A stretch of DNA of 64,000 nucleotides from G963667425 sp963667425 [NCBI: bacterium] (GTDB lineage Bacteria; UBP6; UBA1177). Shown piece after piece: positions 46,187 to 54,924 of this stretch (position 1 is the first letter of the stretch; every line of letters starts with the position of its first letter). The translations under genes were made by a program, and so were the position numbers. The stretch is taken from positions 1,550,001-1,614,000 of the forward strand of contig OY763407.1 of NCBI GenBank assembly GCA_963667425.1, read 5' to 3'. Under the pieces are notes generated by a model. The model was not told the origin of the DNA and searched no databases. It worked only from the letters and a program-made list of their open reading frames with translations.

Positions 46187-47473
46187 TTATTTTCTCACTT
46201 CATTCATAGTAGTCTGAAAAATATCAACAGGAAATTTGCAGTAAGGATTTGCATTTTGTTCAGCTATAATCTGATCAACTGTTTTATTAAGTGTTTTAGC
46301 ATCTTGTGGTAAGAGCTGCTTTTCTCTTCGTCTGAATGTTTCGTATGGCATTTTTCTTCCTTTGTACAGAAGGGTTATTTCTCCATTAAAACTTTCACAA
46401 ACTGTTATTTCTCTTTTTCTCATACTTATTCCGGAGCTTTCAGTCTTTATCTGGTAAATGGTATTGTTATATTGTATTTCCAGATTATTTGAAATAGTTC
46501 TTAGACTGTGTTTGGAAAAAATTATATCAAGTTCCTCTTTGCTGTGCTGAACTTCTCTATGTGCATTTTCACAGGATTTTGCTTTTACTGCAAACTTATT
46601 ACTCAGCATCTCTTTATATTCTGTTAAAAACTTATTTGCTTCTTCGATTGTATTTATCTTTCTAAGCCTCAGTTCCTTCACAAGACGATCCTGTAAAAGC
46701 TGGTTGGCTCTTTCCACTCTACCTTTAGCCTGTGGCGTATTGGCTGAAATAATTTCTATCCCCAGCGTTTTCATCGCACGGCCAAACTGCGTAATGTTAC
46801 TGCCTGTTTTCGGATCGGCTCTGTTAACTCTGAATATTCCATGTTTATCTGTATAAAGTGCTGCCGGTATTCCATATTCTGAAATGTATCTTCTCATTGT
46901 TTCCATGTACGCTTCGGTCGTTTCCGATTCCGAGAAGAAAAGTTCCATGAATTCGCCTGTGGCATCATCTATGAAAACTGTAAGATTACATTTTGGACGG
47001 CGGTTTTCAAACCATTCATGCGGTGAGCCGTCTATCTGTATCAGTTCTCCTGTCCGGCTTCTTCTTTCACGCATCTGATGAACTCTTTTTGCTTTCTTTG
47101 CTTTACTTTTCCATATATTTTCAGATATCATTATCTGTCTTACTGTTTCTCTTGATATAACTATATCGTCAAGCTCTTCAAGCTTTTCCGCTGCAAGTGT
47201 CGGTCCGAAACCATAATATTTTTCCTTTAGAAGTTGCTGAACTTTTTTTCCCAGTTCCTCTGATATTTTACGGTTACTCGTTTTGCCTCTTTTACGCGAT
47301 ATCAAGCCTTTTTCTCCTTCTTTTGAATACCTTTTCAAAATCCTTCGTATCTGCCTTTCCGAAAGATGAAGAAGCTTTCCAGCTTCTTTCTGAGACAGGC
47401 GTTTCAACTTCAAATCCCTTATTACAGAAACACTCTCTATCTCTTTTTGGCTCATTCGTAGAATCTCCTCCAC
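46187..47473 (-). CDS. ISNCY-family-type transposase (DDE, integrase-like core)
   Basis: A 428-aa transposase. The GTG at 47473 follows GGGAG; an ATG at 47455 after GGAGGA is also possible. N-terminal helix-turn-helix segments (LSQKEAGKLLHLSERQIRRIL) bind the ends. The DDE core includes ELIQIDGSPHEWFENR (first Asp), IPAALYTDKHGIFRVN (second Asp region) and SANTPQAKGRVERANQLLQD (Glu region). This combination is typical of ISNCY elements. The ORF appears intact, with no stop or frameshift, so the element may be active. It is transcribed toward the lipoprotein trio. Confidence 0.88.
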   Translation of the reverse strand: MEEILRMSQKEIESVSVIRDLKLKRLSQKEAGKLLHLSERQIRRILKRYSKEGEKGLISRKRGKTSNRKISEELGKKVQQLLKEKYYGFGPTLAAEKLEELDDIVISRETVRQIMISENIWKSKAKKAKRVHQMRERRSRTGELIQIDGSPHEWFENRRPKCNLTVFIDDATGEFMELFFSESETTEAYMETMRRYISEYGIPAALYTDKHGIFRVNRADPKTGSNITQFGRAMKTLGIEIISANTPQAKGRVERANQLLQDRLVKELRLRKINTIEEANKFLTEYKEMLSNKFAVKAKSCENAHREVQHSKEELDIIFSKHSLRTISNNLEIQYNNTIYQIKTESSGISMRKREITVCESFNGEITLLYKGRKMPYETFRRREKQLLPQDAKTLNKTVDQIIAEQNANPYCKFPVDIFQTTMNEVRK

Positions 47474-47528
47474 TGTAATCTCCCATGATTGTTCATTCCT
47501 TTCATCTGAGAGATTAGTTTAAATAACC

Positions 47529-47577
47529 GGACATTTCTACTTTGCTCACATAGGACATTATCACTTTGCGCCCACAC
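47529..47577. repeat. Right terminal inverted repeat of the IS
   Basis: On the reverse strand it reads GTGTGGGCGCAAAGTGAT, AATGTCC, then GCAAAGTAGAAATGTCC, mirroring the left end. Together with the left end it defines an element of about 1.47 kb. Confidence 0.7.
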
Positions 47578-47660
47578 CTTTTTTAAAAATAGTTGAAATA
47601 AAATATCAAAAAAGGTAACCTTCTCGTGATTATACAAACCTATTTGAGAGGAAAACTGCA

Positions 47661-50042
47661 ATGATTAATCACGACAAGCTCAAAGTTCCTTTAAAGAAAT
47701 TATGTTTTGAACCTAAAATCCCTTTTATGGCAGGAAAGACAACCAATGATATAAAGCCTCTTGCCAAACCTTTTTTTCAGGAACGTGGTTTTGAAGCTAT
47801 TGATTTCGGTATTGCTGTTAAGAAAAAAGGATTCAATATATATGTTGCCGGTGAATCCGGTACAGGGAAAACTTCAAATGTAAGAAAATATCTTCAGAAA
47901 ATAGCAGCTACGATGCCCGTCCCTGATGATATCTGCTACGTTTACAACTTTGAAAATGAAGATGAACCATTTCTTGTAACACTGCCGGCTGGAAAAGGTT
48001 CTGTTTTTGTTAAGGATATGAAAGAACTTCTTGAATTTCTTAAAGAAATTATACCTAAAGAGCTTGAAAGCGAGCAGTTTGATATAACAAAAGGTGAATT
48101 AACAAAATGGTATCAGGATGAAAGTGATTCAAGTTATCAGGAAATGGAGGAAGAATCCGCCAAACTTGGATTTCTGGTAAAATCAGCACAGGGTGGACTT
48201 GTAATAAATCCTGTTGTCGATGGAGAACCTATTGATAAAGCTAAATTTGATTCCCTTCCTCCGAAACAGCAGCAGGTTATAAAAAACAATGAAACGCTTC
48301 TTCAGGAAAAGCTCATTACATTTTTTCACAGAGAAAGACAGCTTGAGAAAAAATTTAAAGAAAAAATGACTGCAATAAGACAGGAAATGGTCCGCTCCCT
48401 TGTTTCAGATCCTTTAAAGGAAATTGAAAAAAAGTATGGCGATAGAGAATCCATTCTTAATTATTTCAAGGATTTAAAAGAGCATCTTCTTGATAATTTT
48501 GATGATTTCGTTCTTTTAAGAGATATTGAAGAAGGAAAACAGGAAGCACAGAACTATCCAATTCCATCTTTAATAGAATATGAAGTAAATCTTCTTATAA
48601 ATAATACACATCTTAAAGGTGCACCTGTTATTTATGAGACAAACCCGACTTTTCAGAATATGCACGGATATTTTGAATATGAAGAGAGGCATAACTTTTT
48701 GTTTACCGATTTCACAAGAATGAAACCGGGGTCCCTTCATAAGGCAAATGGCGGTTTTCTTTTAATTCAGGCTAACGATATCCTCAAAAACTACTATTCA
48801 TGGACAGCTCTCAAAAGAGCACTTAGAAACAGTACTTTAAATCTTGATGATCTTGATATCGATTTCAGGTTAAGAACAAATGCCATGCCGAAGCCTCAGT
48901 CACTTCCACTCAATATAAAGGTTGTTCTTATCGGTGATGAACATCTTTTTCATATGCTTTATTCTTATGATGAAGATTTCAGAAGAATTTTCAGAGTAAA
49001 GGCTGATTTCAGCTCAACTGTTCCGGTTAATTCCGAAAACAGCAAAAAACTTATCAATTTCATATCCAGAGTTGTCACCGAAGATAAGCTTCTTCCTTTT
49101 GATGACTCTGCTATTTCTTCTGTTCTCTATTACTCTTCAAGGCTTGCAGATGATCAGAAGAAATATATGGTTATGGCAACTGATATAGTTGACATTATTG
49201 TAGAATCAAATTTCTGGGCTGCTAAAGACAATAAAGAAATGGTTACTTCAGAATCCGTTAGAAAAGCACTGCAAAAAAGAGACGAAAGACATTCAAGAAT
49301 AAGAGAGAGATACTACGAATCAATAGAGAGAGAACATATTCTCCTTGATGTCAAAAGTGATGTCGTAGGTCAGATAAATGGTCTTGCCGTTTATAGCATT
49401 GGTGATTTTTCCTTTGGTATTCCTTCAAGAATAACAGCAAAAGTTTTTGCAGGAAGAAGAGGAATAGTAAATATTGACAGAGAAGTTCGTTTATCAGGAG
49501 CTATTCATGATAAAGGGGCTATGATACTTGCAGGTTTTATGGGTGATAAATTTGCTCAGGATAAACTTCTTTCTCTTTCGGCATCAATAACTTTTGAACA
49601 GAGCTACGGCGGTGTTGACGGAGACAGTGCAAGTTCAACAGAGCTTTATGTTCTTCTTTCCGCAATATCGGGCGTTCCGATTAAACAATCTATTGCTGTT
49701 ACAGGTTCAATTAATCAGAATGGCGACATTCAGCCTATTGGCGGTGTCAACGAAAAAATAGAAGGTTTTTTTGATATATGTAAAATAAAGGGATTCACTG
49801 GTAAACAGGGCGTAATCATACCTATTCAGAACGTTGAAAACTTAAATCTTAGACCTGATGTAATAGATGCTGTTGAAAAAGGTCAATTTTCAATTTATGC
49901 AATAAATAATGTATGTGAAGGAATTGAAATTCTTACCGGTAAAAAATCAGGAATGAAAAAGAAAGATGGATCTTTTACTAAAGATTCTATTTTTGATTTA
50001 GTTAACAGAAGAATTAAAGAGTTTGGAAAAATAGAGAGATAG
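47661..50042 (+). CDS. Lon-like ATP-dependent protease (AAA + S16 domain)
   Basis: A 793-aa protein with GESGTGKT (Walker A, about residue 71) and a long helical insert (about 125-290). The C-terminal S16 peptidase domain has catalytic Ser656 in GDSAS and Lys699 in VNEKIEG, 43 residues apart, as in Lon. It lacks the N-terminal substrate-binding domain of canonical Lon, and so matches the YcbZ/LonB-like branch. The canonical lon is elsewhere in the window (54925-57342). It probably degrades misfolded or regulatory proteins in the cytoplasm. It begins an operon with a small coiled protein and a YigZ-family gene. GAGAGG precedes the ATG. The IS right end is only about 80 nt upstream. Confidence 0.87.
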   Translation: MINHDKLKVPLKKLCFEPKIPFMAGKTTNDIKPLAKPFFQERGFEAIDFGIAVKKKGFNIYVAGESGTGKTSNVRKYLQKIAATMPVPDDICYVYNFENEDEPFLVTLPAGKGSVFVKDMKELLEFLKEIIPKELESEQFDITKGELTKWYQDESDSSYQEMEEESAKLGFLVKSAQGGLVINPVVDGEPIDKAKFDSLPPKQQQVIKNNETLLQEKLITFFHRERQLEKKFKEKMTAIRQEMVRSLVSDPLKEIEKKYGDRESILNYFKDLKEHLLDNFDDFVLLRDIEEGKQEAQNYPIPSLIEYEVNLLINNTHLKGAPVIYETNPTFQNMHGYFEYEERHNFLFTDFTRMKPGSLHKANGGFLLIQANDILKNYYSWTALKRALRNSTLNLDDLDIDFRLRTNAMPKPQSLPLNIKVVLIGDEHLFHMLYSYDEDFRRIFRVKADFSSTVPVNSENSKKLINFISRVVTEDKLLPFDDSAISSVLYYSSRLADDQKKYMVMATDIVDIIVESNFWAAKDNKEMVTSESVRKALQKRDERHSRIRERYYESIEREHILLDVKSDVVGQINGLAVYSIGDFSFGIPSRITAKVFAGRRGIVNIDREVRLSGAIHDKGAMILAGFMGDKFAQDKLLSLSASITFEQSYGGVDGDSASSTELYVLLSAISGVPIKQSIAVTGSINQNGDIQPIGGVNEKIEGFFDICKIKGFTGKQGVIIPIQNVENLNLRPDVIDAVEKGQFSIYAINNVCEGIEILTGKKSGMKKKDGSFTKDSIFDLVNRRIKEFGKIER

Positions 50043-50044
50043 AT

Positions 50045-50332
50045 ATGTCAGAAATCAATTTTAAAAGAGAAATAACAGGTTCTGCACAGGAACTCTGGAA
50101 TAAAGTGGAACATAAAAAAGATGAAATAGCTTCAAAACTGAAAAAATTTACGCCTGAAATAGTTTCTCTTGCTGAAGAAAAAGCATTTGAAATAAAAACC
50201 AAGGTTTTTAATGCCAGACTTGAAGTAAAAGAAAATCTGCTTGATTTTAAAATAAAACTTCCACTGCTTTACAGGTCTTTCAGAGGCATGATAGAAAAAG
50301 CTGTGGACGATGTTTTAAAAGGTCTTAAATAG
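50045..50332 (+). CDS. Small Lys/Glu-rich helical protein, unknown
   Basis: A 95-aa protein starting 2 nt after the Lon-like stop and ending by overlapping the next gene's start by 1 nt, so it is clearly in an operon. The sequence (AQELWNKVEHKKDEIASKLK, SLAEEKAFEIKTKVFNARLE) predicts continuous amphipathic helix and no membrane span. The composition resembles an adaptor or coiled-coil protein, but no family is recognised. It could assist the Lon-like protease; that is suggested only by position. Confidence 0.6.
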   Translation: MSEINFKREITGSAQELWNKVEHKKDEIASKLKKFTPEIVSLAEEKAFEIKTKVFNARLEVKENLLDFKIKLPLLYRSFRGMIEKAVDDVLKGLK

Positions 50333-50943
50333 TGATCGAAAGTTTCTACACAATTTCCCGGGAAACATCTTTTATAGAATTTAAAGAAAAAGGTTCCAGA
50401 TTTATTTCTGCCGCATATCCGGTAAAGAATGAAGAAGAAGTAACTGAAATTGTCAATGCTTTATGGAAAGAACACTATAATGCCACACACATATGTTATG
50501 CATGGCGCATAGGAGAAGGAAAAGAGGAACTTTTCAGATACAATGATAACGGTGAACCTTCAGGCACAGCCGGACTGCCCATATATAATTCAATAATAAA
50601 GGAAGAACTCTTTAATATTCTTGTAGTATCAATAAGATATTTTGGAGGTACCAAACTTGGAACAGGCGGACTTGTTAGAGCTTACTCTCAATCGGCATCA
50701 CTTGCACTGGAAACTGTTGAGCGGTTGCTAATAGAAATCAAAATTCCTTTCACCCTCAATCTGCCATTTGATTTCACCGGTGATATTATGTATCTTATCA
50801 ATCAGATAGAAGGGATTGAAATAACAAATCAGAACTATAATAATGACGGTCTTGAAATTACTGTTAAAATTCCTGTTGCATCTGTTGAATCTTTTGATAA
50901 AATGCTTATCGACAAAAGTCGGGGGCGCTATTCAATAAAGTAA
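50332..50943 (+). CDS. yigZ: YigZ/IMPACT-family protein
   Basis: A 203-aa protein with a GTG start whose G overlaps the upstream TAG stop. The conserved IMPACT-domain sequence NATHICYAWRIG, NDNGEPSGTAGLPI and VSIRYFGGTKLGTGGLVRAYSQ is intact, with a C-terminal ferredoxin-like domain. Length is normal for the YigZ family (about 200). The eukaryotic homologue modulates translation through GCN1/GCN2. The bacterial role is not firmly known. It terminates the Lon-like operon. Confidence 0.92.
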   Translation: MIESFYTISRETSFIEFKEKGSRFISAAYPVKNEEEVTEIVNALWKEHYNATHICYAWRIGEGKEELFRYNDNGEPSGTAGLPIYNSIIKEELFNILVVSIRYFGGTKLGTGGLVRAYSQSASLALETVERLLIEIKIPFTLNLPFDFTGDIMYLINQIEGIEITNQNYNNDGLEITVKIPVASVESFDKMLIDKSRGRYSIK

Positions 50944-51005
50944 AGTATTTCTTTACACTGTTTTTTTACACAGCTTTTGAGCTGAGATTTGGGAAAGGGG
51001 TTTTT

Positions 51006-53393
51006 ATGAGAATTTTTTTATTCTTTTTTATTTTCACTGCTCTATTTTCATTCATGAATGCAGAAACATTAACAGTTCAGACAGGAAGGTTTTCTGTTGA
51101 AAAAGATACTGAAGGAAATCTGATTCCTACAGTTGACGGCTGCAATTTTAATTCGATGGAATACGAAGAACTTTTCCCTCTCTGCAGCACAAAAATAAAT
51201 GGGAAAATAGAAGCTGTCAGAATAATTTCAAAAGAAAAAATCACTCTTGAAGGAAATATTAAAAAAGCTCCTGATCTTTACAGAATTGTTCCTGGAAAGC
51301 TTGAACTTGTAAAGAAAACAATTACAAATCTTCCTGATTTTAAAACTTTCTATACTCAAAATGAGATTTCAAGAAACAAAAAAACTTATGAGACCATATT
51401 AAACTACACTCCTATAGTAAAAGAAAACGGAAACTTTTATCTTATAAAATCTTTTGCCGTAACATATTCTGAAAATCCTTATAACAACCTGAAAACAAAA
51501 GCACCTTCACAAGCAAATTCACTTATGATACTCACTTCATCAAAAATCTTTGCAGGCTCTTCCGAAATTCTTAACTATATTAATACAAAAAAAGCTCATG
51601 GTTTTACAGTTGATGTTTTTACTGAAAAACAGTATGGCGGAGAAGAACTTAAAGGCGAAAAGAAAGCTTTTCATATCCGTGACTGGCTTATGAAACAGGC
51701 CGGAAAATACAAATATCTTCTTATAATAGATGATCCTTCCGTTTCAGGCTCTGGAATACCAATGATTCGTGCGTATCCAAATATAAATGAACCTGAAGAA
51801 GATTACTGGGACACACCAACTGACTGGTATTATGCAGAACCTTTTTCAGATATTGATAAAAATCAGAATCTTGTTGTAGGAGAACCCTCAGATGGAGCAA
51901 CAAGTTATGATTACACTTTCATTGTAGGCAGAATTCCTGTTTATCAGAATTCATTTTACAAACTTGATGATATTTTAAGAAGAACAATAAATTATATAGA
52001 ATCTGAAGAAAATTATTCACCAAGAAAGCTCAAATACCTTTTTCCATCAGCAATCTCGTATTATGAACATCAGGATGGTGAAATGAGAATGCCTAAAATG
52101 GACGGAGCCTACATTACAGAATATCTTCTAAAAAATATTTTTAATGAAAACTATAATATTTATGGGCTTGTAGAAAAAGAAGGTCTTTCTCCTTCAGAAT
52201 TTACAGACTATCCTGCACTTAACTCTGCCAGCATTATTAGTGAATGGAACAATATTAACCCTATACTTGTGTTCTGGCAGGGACATGGCTTAAAAGACAG
52301 TTCATATAGAACTATCTGGAGACGTGATTCAGATAATGATGGAATTCCTGACAGTTATCCTGAATTTGCTTCCCCTGCTTTTATCTACAGTGACACTACT
52401 GCATCTTTGAGCAGTGCAAAGCCCTCTTTTGTATTTCAGGGAAGCTGTCTTAATGGAGATATTGATTATTCTGATAACATTTCTACTGCAATGCTTGAAA
52501 ACACAGCTGTAGGAGTTATAGGAAGTTCTCAGGTTTCCTACGGTTCCATTTTCCCTGACTATGATCCATCATATTCAGGTGATATTTTCGGAATTGGAAC
52601 CATGTTTATTGAAAAAATTGTAACAACGAATGTTTCCGCAGCTGAAGCCTTATCAAGAATAAAAAAAGAAATGGCATCATATAGCAGTGTAACAAACACA
52701 ATAAAGCTGGAACTTAATTATTTTGGAGATCCTTCGTTAAAAGCAGGAATCGCATCATGCAATGCTGATTCTGAATGTGATGACGGACTTTTCTGCAACG
52801 GTACAGAATACTGCAATAGTGAAGGTTTCTGTGATATTAAAGAAACCGCACCTGACTGCAGTTCATCTGAACATGAAGAATGTCAGGCATCTGTATGCAG
52901 TGAAACGGAAAAAAAATGCGTTACAGAAACAGCTCCTGACGGAACATTTTGCGGAGATCAAAGCGATAAATGTGTCGAAAGATATGAGTGTGCGAGCGGA
53001 AAGTGTGAGCAGGTTAATCCTGTTGACTGCACGATGTATGATTCTCCATGTTTATATGCTACATGTGATCATGATACCGGAAGATGTAAGAAAACAGCTA
53101 TTAATGAAGGAAATAGTTGTGATGATGAAAACCTCTGCACAGAAAACACAGTCTGCACGAATGGAAGATGTAGTGGAGACTTTATTGAATGTGAGCAGAC
53201 AGATCCTTGTCTAAAATTCAACTGTAGTCTTGATGAACAGAAATGTACCGGAACAAATAACGCTGATGCTAATTTTACTTCATGTGAAACAGATGAAGGA
53301 AAAGGACACTGTTACTATGGAAAATGTGAAATTGATGAAGAAAAAAATAGCAGTTCCTCAAAAAGTGGTTGTTCTCTTTTTATAATTAATTAA
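51006..53393 (+). CDS. Secreted C25 (gingipain-like) peptidase with Cys-rich C-terminal modules
   Basis: A 795-aa protein with signal MRIFLFFFIFTALFSFMNAE and AAAGGGG before the ATG. Residues about 165-560 form a C25-like domain: SLMILTSSKIF, KYLLIIDDPS, DYTFIVGRIPVY, catalytic His427 in WQGHGLKD, and catalytic Cys481 in FQGSCLNGD. From about 580 to the end it carries repeated Cys-rich EGF-like modules (CNADSECDDGLFCNGTEYC) of the kind widespread in myxobacterial exoproteins. It ends in SSSSKSGCSLFIIN, a Gly-Cys-Ser with a very short hydrophobic tail, too short for a normal anchor. The N-terminal region (about 20-160) is likely a propeptide. Paralogous in function to the lipoprotein C25 at 22656-24431, but with different anchoring. 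Confidence 0.8.
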   Translation: MRIFLFFFIFTALFSFMNAETLTVQTGRFSVEKDTEGNLIPTVDGCNFNSMEYEELFPLCSTKINGKIEAVRIISKEKITLEGNIKKAPDLYRIVPGKLELVKKTITNLPDFKTFYTQNEISRNKKTYETILNYTPIVKENGNFYLIKSFAVTYSENPYNNLKTKAPSQANSLMILTSSKIFAGSSEILNYINTKKAHGFTVDVFTEKQYGGEELKGEKKAFHIRDWLMKQAGKYKYLLIIDDPSVSGSGIPMIRAYPNINEPEEDYWDTPTDWYYAEPFSDIDKNQNLVVGEPSDGATSYDYTFIVGRIPVYQNSFYKLDDILRRTINYIESEENYSPRKLKYLFPSAISYYEHQDGEMRMPKMDGAYITEYLLKNIFNENYNIYGLVEKEGLSPSEFTDYPALNSASIISEWNNINPILVFWQGHGLKDSSYRTIWRRDSDNDGIPDSYPEFASPAFIYSDTTASLSSAKPSFVFQGSCLNGDIDYSDNISTAMLENTAVGVIGSSQVSYGSIFPDYDPSYSGDIFGIGTMFIEKIVTTNVSAAEALSRIKKEMASYSSVTNTIKLELNYFGDPSLKAGIASCNADSECDDGLFCNGTEYCNSEGFCDIKETAPDCSSSEHEECQASVCSETEKKCVTETAPDGTFCGDQSDKCVERYECASGKCEQVNPVDCTMYDSPCLYATCDHDTGRCKKTAINEGNSCDDENLCTENTVCTNGRCSGDFIECEQTDPCLKFNCSLDEQKCTGTNNADANFTSCETDEGKGHCYYGKCEIDEEKNSSSSKSGCSLFIIN

Positions 53394-53580
53394 AAATTTC
53401 AACAAAACTTATTTATATAATAATATTTTATTCTTTCAGCAAATTATAGTACAAATTAAACAATAAGAAGCATAATAAAAGCTTTACAAAAACAAACTTA
53501 AAAATAAAATAAACTGCTGATTTTTATTGAGGTTTTTCTTGTTAAAATTATTTTTATTTTATATCTCAGGCATCTTTTTT

Positions 53581-54921
53581 ATGGAAGAAAAAATTCCATT
53601 AAATAAAAGAGCGGATTTTTTTAAAGAGATAAATCAGACTAATTTTTCAAGGTCAATTACTGTTGCATTTTTATCTGCGCTGATAAATTTTTTTCTCCTG
53701 ATTACTGATAGCCTTGAATATTATCTTACACACCATGATCTCAACACTAAACTCATGTTTTGGGCTCACCTTACAATAACTTGTTTCTCTTCAGGATATG
53801 CTCTGATTGGTTTTATATTCAGAAAAAAGATAAAGAACCATGCTTTTTTTGCATTTTCTTTTCTCGCAGTAATAAATCTCCTTGCACTTATAATAGTTGC
53901 CATTGTTCAGCTTATCCACACTAACATATCTGTATATTTTATAATTATGATTATAATTGCTTCTGCATACTATATAAGACCTTTCATAGCAATAATCTTT
54001 ATGTCATGCAACTATCTTTCAATGTTTTATATTATAACAGCTTTTGTTCAGGATACACAGATGATTCCTCCATTATTAAGTGATTCAGCTATTATTACCA
54101 TTGCTGCTTTTACCGCTTCAGCTACAAATTTTGCAATGATTATAAGGCAATACATCTACCGCATAAATCTTGAGAAAGAAAAAAGCTTAAAAGAATATGA
54201 AAAAAGTGAAAATGAAGCAAAAAGCAACTTCATCGCAAAAGTAAGTCATGAAATAAGAACTCCTATAAATGCAATATCAGGCACAATGGAACTTTTGGAA
54301 CATTCTGAACTTCAGGATTATCAAAGAAATTACCTTAAAATAGCTAAGGCTTCTCTTAATAACCTCTTATCAATGGTAAATAATGTTCTGGATATAACAA
54401 AGATAGAAGCAGGGGCAATGCAGGTTGAATTAAAATGTTTCAACATTTATGAAGAAACTGATCATGCGACAGAAATAATGAAAAATCTTGCACTTAACAA
54501 AGACATTTCAATTAACCTCACAATAGATGAAAGTATTCCTGAATGTCTGCATGGTGACAATATAAAAATGATGCAGATTTATAATAATCTTCTCTATAAT
54601 GCTGTAAAATTCACTCAACATGGAAAGATAGATATACGTGTTTCGATAAAAGAAAAAGAAGAGTATTTTCTATCGCTTCTTTTTGAAATATCTGATACAG
54701 GAATAGGGATTCCTGACGAAGAAGTAGGAATGCTGTTTCAAAGATTTTCTCAAATAAAAGGGATATACTCCATAGAAAACAAAGGGACCGGCCTTGGTCT
54801 TATGATATCAAAAGAACTTGCAGAACTATTAGGCGGAAGCATCGGTTATAGAAACAATATTCCAGTTGGTTCAATATTTTTCTTCACTGTACCTTTGCAA
54901 TATAAAAAGAAAGAAATCTAA
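53581..54921 (+). CDS. Membrane sensor histidine kinase
   Basis: A protein of about 446 aa with about six membrane segments (about 20-180), followed by HisKA (AKVSHEIRTPINAISG, phospho-His 223) and HATPase boxes (NLLYNAVKFT, DTGIGIPDEE, GTGLGLMISKELAELLGG). It has no receiver domain. The ATG at 53581 (MEEKIPLNKR) gives a sensible cytoplasmic N-terminus, but a TTG at 53539 has a better spaced GAGG (53529-53532) and would add a hydrophobic leader. No response regulator is adjacent. The membrane domain has no ligand signature I can recognise. Confidence 0.85.
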   Translation: MEEKIPLNKRADFFKEINQTNFSRSITVAFLSALINFFLLITDSLEYYLTHHDLNTKLMFWAHLTITCFSSGYALIGFIFRKKIKNHAFFAFSFLAVINLLALIIVAIVQLIHTNISVYFIIMIIIASAYYIRPFIAIIFMSCNYLSMFYIITAFVQDTQMIPPLLSDSAIITIAAFTASATNFAMIIRQYIYRINLEKEKSLKEYEKSENEAKSNFIAKVSHEIRTPINAISGTMELLEHSELQDYQRNYLKIAKASLNNLLSMVNNVLDITKIEAGAMQVELKCFNIYEETDHATEIMKNLALNKDISINLTIDESIPECLHGDNIKMMQIYNNLLYNAVKFTQHGKIDIRVSIKEKEEYFLSLLFEISDTGIGIPDEEVGMLFQRFSQIKGIYSIENKGTGLGLMISKELAELLGGSIGYRNNIPVGSIFFFTVPLQYKKKEI

Positions 54922-54924
54922 GAT

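Larger units (their letters stand above)
46105..47577 (-). mobile_element. ISNCY-like insertion sequence with terminal inverted repeats
   Basis: The element carries one transposase gene and ends in partly matching inverted repeats (left 46105-46154, right 47529-47577). Both ends hold GCAAAG, AATGTCC and TAGAAATGTCC blocks in the same order, spaced almost identically. The outermost bases agree only in GTGT, so the exact ends may be a few nt off. No clear target-site duplication is visible in the AT-rich flanks. It sits between the lipoprotein trio and the Lon-like gene and interrupts no recognised gene. Confidence 0.78.

Noticed and set aside
47579-47660. Target-site duplication for the IS
   Set aside because: Both flanks are simple T/A-rich sequence; short matches such as AAAAATA are not distinguishable from chance.
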